A stretch of DNA of 64,000 nucleotides from Cellulophaga sp. RHA19 (GTDB lineage Bacteria > Bacteroidota > Bacteroidia > Flavobacteriales > Flavobacteriaceae). Below, one piece after another: positions 60,291-64,000 of the stretch. The notes under the pieces were generated by a model. The model searched no databases and was not told the DNA's origin. It worked only from the letters and a program-made list of their open reading frames with translations. Every line of letters begins with the position of its first letter. Positions within the stretch are counted from its first letter, which is position 1. A program made the translations under genes and the position numbers. Where the stretch lies: the NCBI RefSeq assembly GCF_002813425.1, contig NZ_PHUL01000001.1, positions 1,466,001 through 1,530,000 of the forward strand, written 5' to 3'.

Positions 60291-62294
60291 CTAATAAAAT
60301 GTGTAATATCCTTTTTCGCCAGTATAATAAAAAGGAATGTTTCTTTTTGAGCAAGTAGCTCTCCAAAGTGCTATTGTACTTTTGTAATTACTACCGTCTG
60401 CAATTATTTGCCTAGGTTTAATTTCTGTAATTAACCTATTTAAATTTAGTTTTGCAGACTGTGTAAGTAACACAATACTATTTTCTTTTTTTGGGTAAAC
60501 GGCTAAACTATCTACAATAATTAGTAGGTTGTTTTTGTACCTATAATTATTTTTAAGTATAAATTTTGCTACAGAATCTATACGCTCTGCAGTGCTAATA
60601 TTTGCTAAAGTTTGATTGTTTTTTAAATTGATATTAGAATGTACATTTAGTTCTTGTCCAGATTGATGAACCAAAATTGTATTTCTGTTTTGGTGTAATA
60701 CATATAGTTGATCTTTGGTAGTGGAGTTGTAATTATAAAATATAATACAGGCCTGAAAAAGAAGTATACTGCCAAGTAAAAAAGCGGTTCTTTTAAAATT
60801 TCTTTTCTCAAAAAACATAAGCAATAGTACTAAAAACAGGTAACTTATTGCAATCTGAATTTTATTAAAAGAGATGGCTTTTATTAAAAAGTTTTCTTGT
60901 AATGCTACCCATTTCACAATACTATTCATTGCAAAAATAATACTGTTATAAATTGAAACTAGAAATGGTGGTAATGTATTACACAATGCTAAAACAAGCA
61001 CTAGAATACCTGTGCTTAGTATAATTCCTAAAAACGGAATTATGGCTAAGTTGGTAATAAAAAATAGTCCAGGAAACTGATGAAAGTAGTATAAACTAAT
61101 AGGTAATACACCCAGCTGTGCAGCAAAACTAACCGTTAACAATTGCCATATTTTGTTTGTAATATAATATTTGGGTTGCAACAGTTTTTGAAAAATAGGA
61201 TTAAAAAGAATTATAGAAAATACCGCAGCATAACTCATTTGTAAACCAACAGAAAATAAAAGATTTGGTTGTAGTAATAGGATAAAGAAAAGTGACAATG
61301 CTACTATATTAAACGAGCTTGTTGGTCTATTTAAATACATAGCATAAGCTACAAATGTAAACATAGTTACGGCTCTAACTAAAGAGCTAGATAAACCAGC
61401 AAGTAAAGCAAAACTCCACAAGAAAATAACTATTACAACTAGTTTAATTGTTTTACCTTTTGGGAGGTACTCTAAAGGAGAAAATATAAATTGTAATATT
61501 AATAAAAGAATACCTATATGTAAACCAGATAGTGCTAAAATATGTATCGCGCCAGCATTTTTATAAGCATCTAAAGTCTCTGCTTGTATAGTGTTTCGTT
61601 CTCCTAATAAAAGTGCTTTTATAATGCTAAGTTCTTCATTACCAAAACCAGCATTGTTTAGTTTGTTTGTTATTTTAGTTCTAACAGATGCCGCTATACC
61701 TTTAATTGTTTTGTTTGTAGATAGTAACTGTTTGTAGTTTTTTTTAATATCTATTTTATGGTAGACACCTAAATCCTCTAAATACGCTGCGTAATTAAAT
61801 TGGTGTGGGTTTAGAGGTTTATTTATATTTTTTAGTTCAGAATAAACAGCAAGTTCGTCATCAACTAAAAAAGTAGTATTTGTAGAGTCTTTGGGTAAAT
61901 TAATTAAAAAAACACCTTTAGTTTTTGTGTCATCTAGATTAATTAAAGTAGCAATGTATTTATGGTTATATGTATTAGATTTTAGGACCTCACTTATTTT
62001 TATATGCCACAAATGTGTATTGGCAAAATCTTTATTACTATAGTGTAATTTATTATTTTTTGGAGTGGCTAAGCTAGCTGTAAATACGCCAAGAAAAATA
62101 ACTGAAAGTATTGTAAAAATACCAAAAGATAAAGCTCTTTTTTTAGATGTTTTAAAAAGAAAACCGAGACCTGTTAAAAAGAATATTAACAAGCAAAAGG
62201 AAGTAAGTATTGGTAATTTTAGTATGGTTTGTATCAGAATTCCGGTAATTAAGCATAGTGTTAATTTTACCGAAATAAACTGAAACGGTTTCAT
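60291..62294 (-). CDS. comEC: ComEC/Rec2-type competence channel protein
   Basis: A 667-residue polytopic membrane protein for DNA uptake. The competence domain signature GAIHILALSGLHIGILLLIL is present (about 238-257), with nine or more helices. The N-terminus holds a DUF4131-like region. The C-terminal part (about 530-667), where a metallo-beta-lactamase-like domain is usual, keeps the fold outline (LNLNRLITEIKPRQIIADGS) but no HxHxDH metal motif, so it is probably not a nuclease. It lies 3 bp after the NlpC/P60 gene. Confidence 0.88.
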   Translation of the reverse strand: MKPFQFISVKLTLCLITGILIQTILKLPILTSFCLLIFFLTGLGFLFKTSKKRALSFGIFTILSVIFLGVFTASLATPKNNKLHYSNKDFANTHLWHIKISEVLKSNTYNHKYIATLINLDDTKTKGVFLINLPKDSTNTTFLVDDELAVYSELKNINKPLNPHQFNYAAYLEDLGVYHKIDIKKNYKQLLSTNKTIKGIAASVRTKITNKLNNAGFGNEELSIIKALLLGERNTIQAETLDAYKNAGAIHILALSGLHIGILLLILQFIFSPLEYLPKGKTIKLVVIVIFLWSFALLAGLSSSLVRAVTMFTFVAYAMYLNRPTSSFNIVALSLFFILLLQPNLLFSVGLQMSYAAVFSIILFNPIFQKLLQPKYYITNKIWQLLTVSFAAQLGVLPISLYYFHQFPGLFFITNLAIIPFLGIILSTGILVLVLALCNTLPPFLVSIYNSIIFAMNSIVKWVALQENFLIKAISFNKIQIAISYLFLVLLLMFFEKRNFKRTAFLLGSILLFQACIIFYNYNSTTKDQLYVLHQNRNTILVHQSGQELNVHSNINLKNNQTLANISTAERIDSVAKFILKNNYRYKNNLLIIVDSLAVYPKKENSIVLLTQSAKLNLNRLITEIKPRQIIADGSNYKSTIALWRATCSKRNIPFYYTGEKGYYTFY

Positions 62295-62297
62295 AAA

Positions 62298-62855
62298 TTA
62301 AAGTATTCTTGTAGCTTTTACAAAGGCATAATTCCAATATCCTTCTCTTAAAGATGATACAATTACACCTCTAGAAGTGCTTGCGTGTATAAATTTAATT
62401 TCGTCGTTATCTGTAGCAACAACCAATCCAACGTGGTTAATTCTTTTTCTTTTTTTTGATGTCCTAAAAAAAAGTAAATCTCCTTTTTCTACATCTTTAA
62501 CCCTAACTTCTTTTCCTTCTTCTGCCATAACATAAGACACTCTAGGTAAAGATATGTCGTTTTCAGAAAAAGCAACGTAGAGTAGACCAGAGCAGTCCAT
62601 TCCTCTTTTTGTGGTTCCTCCAAATTTATAAGGTGTGCCAGAAAAGGCTAAGGCAGAATTTATAATTTTGTCTGCTTTGCGCTCAACAGCAATTTCTTCA
62701 GCTTTTCTTTTAGACCTAGGAGAGTTTCCTTTTTCTATAATTGTTTTAGAAGGCGCAACACTTACTTTGCGCTCTTTATTGTAGGTAGTTTTCTTTTTAG
62801 AGCCACAACTGGCCAAAGAAATAATTAGCAGGAAAAAAGTTATTTTACGGATCAT
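62298..62855 (-). CDS. NlpC/P60 cysteine peptidase lipoprotein
   Basis: A 185-residue C40-family peptidase with lipoprotein signal KITFFLLIISLASCGSKKK. Catalytic Cys in RGMDCSGLLYVAF, His in RINHVGLVVATD, and the third polar residue in IKFIHASTSRGV give the full triad. It cleaves peptidoglycan stem peptides in the periplasm. It is followed 3 bp later by comEC, perhaps linking wall opening to DNA uptake. Confidence 0.88.
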   Translation of the reverse strand: MIRKITFFLLIISLASCGSKKKTTYNKERKVSVAPSKTIIEKGNSPRSKRKAEEIAVERKADKIINSALAFSGTPYKFGGTTKRGMDCSGLLYVAFSENDISLPRVSYVMAEEGKEVRVKDVEKGDLLFFRTSKKRKRINHVGLVVATDNDEIKFIHASTSRGVIVSSLREGYWNYAFVKATRIL

Positions 62856-62909
62856 TCCAAGAAAAATTTAGGACACTTGCTTACCAAATTTAGTAAATTT
62901 AATTGGTTT

Positions 62910-64000
62910 TTATTCTTTAGGTTTTGTATTGGTAACAATTAATTCTGCCGCTTTTTTACTTGCACCTGCGCCTCCTAATTTTTTTTCGAGCTGATAATAT
63001 TCTTCAAATACCTTTGTTCTGGTGTCTTTAGATAAAATTTTGTTTAGCTCAATAGTTAAACTTTTTGTATTTAAATCGTCCTGAATTAACTCCTTTATTA
63101 CCTCTTTATCCATTATTAAATTTACTAATGAAATATATTTTAAAGTAATAATTTTTTTGGCAATATAGTATGATAGCCAGTGGGCCTTGTAACATACAAC
63201 TTGTGGTACTTTAAATAATGCAGTTTCTAGGGTTGCAGTACCGCTTGTAACTAGTGCCGCTGTAGATAAAGTTAGTAAATTGTAAGTTTGGTTAGCGACA
63301 AAACCAACTTGTGGATTTTTTAGAAAAGGTTTATAAAATTCTAAATCCAAGCTAGGAGCACCAGCAATAACAAACTGGTAATTTGTAAAGGATTTGGTTA
63401 CAGAAAGCATTACGTCTAGCATTTTTTGCACTTCTTGCTTTCTGCTACCAGGTAAAAGAGCAATAATTTGCTTTTTAGGGTCTAAATTATTGTTAGCTCT
63501 AAACTCAGTTTCATTGGGTAGTTTTTGTTTGCTTATAGCGTCTAATAAAGGGTGGCCAACAAAGTGTACTGGGTAATTGTGTTTTTTTTCGTAAAAATCT
63601 TTTTCAAACGGAAGAATAACATGCATAGCATCTATATCTCGTTTTATTTTAGAAATTCTACCTTCTCTAGAAGCCCAAATTTGTGGAGAAATATAGTAAT
63701 TAGTACGGTAGTTTTGTTCCTTAGCCCATTTTGCAATACGTAAATTAAAGCCAGAGTAATCTATAAAAATAATAGCATCTGGTTTAAAAGCATCAATATC
63801 AGTCTTGCAAAATTTTAAATTTTTAGATATTTTATTAATATTACTTATAACCTCTATAAAACCCATAAAAGCCATACTTTTATAGTGTTTTACTAGTTCA
63901 CCGCCAGCTTGTTGCATAAGGTCACCACCCCAGCACCTTATATTGGCACTAGTATCTGCATTTTTTATAGCTTTTATAAGGTTAGATCCGTGTAAATCTC
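62910..64000 (-). CDS. lpxB: Lipid-A-disaccharide synthase (N-terminus outside the window)
   Basis: The open frame runs to the window end; the internal Met at 63917 is not the true start because the upstream frame continues with DLHGSNLIKAIKN and RCWGGDLMQQAGGEL, which belongs to the LpxB N-terminus. Motifs MGFIEVISNINKI, IDYSGFNLRIAKW, YISPQIWASREGRI, ALLPGSRKQEVQKM and TSGTATLETALF are conserved. It joins UDP-diacylglucosamine to lipid X in lipid A synthesis. At least 363 residues are present. Confidence 0.92.
   Translation of the reverse strand, partial: DLHGSNLIKAIKNADTSANIRCWGGDLMQQAGGELVKHYKSMAFMGFIEVISNINKISKNLKFCKTDIDAFKPDAIIFIDYSGFNLRIAKWAKEQNYRTNYYISPQIWASREGRISKIKRDIDAMHVILPFEKDFYEKKHNYPVHFVGHPLLDAISKQKLPNETEFRANNNLDPKKQIIALLPGSRKQEVQKMLDVMLSVTKSFTNYQFVIAGAPSLDLEFYKPFLKNPQVGFVANQTYNLLTLSTAALVTSGTATLETALFKVPQVVCYKAHWLSYYIAKKIITLKYISLVNLIMDKEVIKELIQDDLNTKSLTIELNKILSKDTRTKVFEEYYQLEKKLGGAGASKKAAELIVTNTKPKE

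Noticed and set aside
1..64000. CRISPR arrays
   Set aside because: No regularly spaced short repeats with unique spacers and no cas genes were seen.

Overview
This is a chromosomal segment of a marine-type Flavobacteriaceae bacterium (Bacteroidota). The DNA is AT-rich and genes are packed into short-gap or overlapping operons. Shine-Dalgarno sequences are mostly absent, and several promoters carry the Bacteroidota -7 box TAnnTTTG. The gene content fits: M56 peptidase-TonB fusions beside a BlaI repressor, a mevalonate pathway with a GYDIA-type GHMP kinase, the N-acyl-ornithine carbamoyltransferase variant of arginine synthesis, an arsenosugar-type glycosyltransferase set and a GH113-like glycosidase. 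I cannot fix the genus from sequence alone.
Layout. 1-2.6 kb: histidine degradation (hutI fragment, hutH) with a divergent LysR regulator. 2.6-5.2 kb: small housekeeping and unknown genes. 5.2-11.3 kb: a BlaI regulator behind two tandem operator-like boxes, three consecutive M56-TonB sensor/transducer paralogues, and a TPR protein. 11.4-19.0 kb: a LacI regulator, a phosphodiesterase, a flavoprotein, then mevalonate decarboxylase, mevalonate kinase, a UbiA-type prenyltransferase and a nitrilase-family amidase. 19.0-20.4 kb: an AT-rich insert with a 59-aa ORF and a beta-propeller protein, flanked by 64-bp direct repeats of the nitrilase 3' end. 20.5-21.3 kb: an RluB-like protein lacking the catalytic aspartate. 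21.5-30.6 kb: a nine-gene arginine operon on the minus strand (GNAT-argG-argC-proC-argD-argF'-argB-argE-argH), preceded by a 27-codon leader ORF with three consecutive CGC arginine codons and a terminator-like hairpin, i.e. a candidate arginine attenuator. 30.6-47.1 kb: membrane/envelope glycosyltransferases, a 4Fe-4S membrane protein with an FAD partner, two DUF547 genes (one with an in-frame stop), outer-membrane proteins, a GH113-like enzyme, an amidase, and an arsenosugar-type set (two glycosyltransferases, purine nucleoside phosphorylase, rhodanese). 47.2-47.5 kb: tRNA-Phe and a truncated GIY-YIG ORF. 47.6-55.3 kb: coaX, an outer-membrane protein, a TPR protein, lptC, a small membrane protein, a CNNM/CBS protein and a PpiD-like foldase. 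55.3-64.0 kb: GYDIA kinase and HMG-CoA reductase (the other half of the mevalonate route), a peptide transporter, a glycerol facilitator, comEC, an NlpC/P60 lipoprotein and lpxB (cut by the window end).
The strongest candidate for something undescribed is the arginine-operon leader at 30418-30563. Next are the RluB homologue with Asp replaced by Ala, the M56-TonB triplication under one BlaI, and the repeat-flanked insertion at 19.0-20.4 kb.
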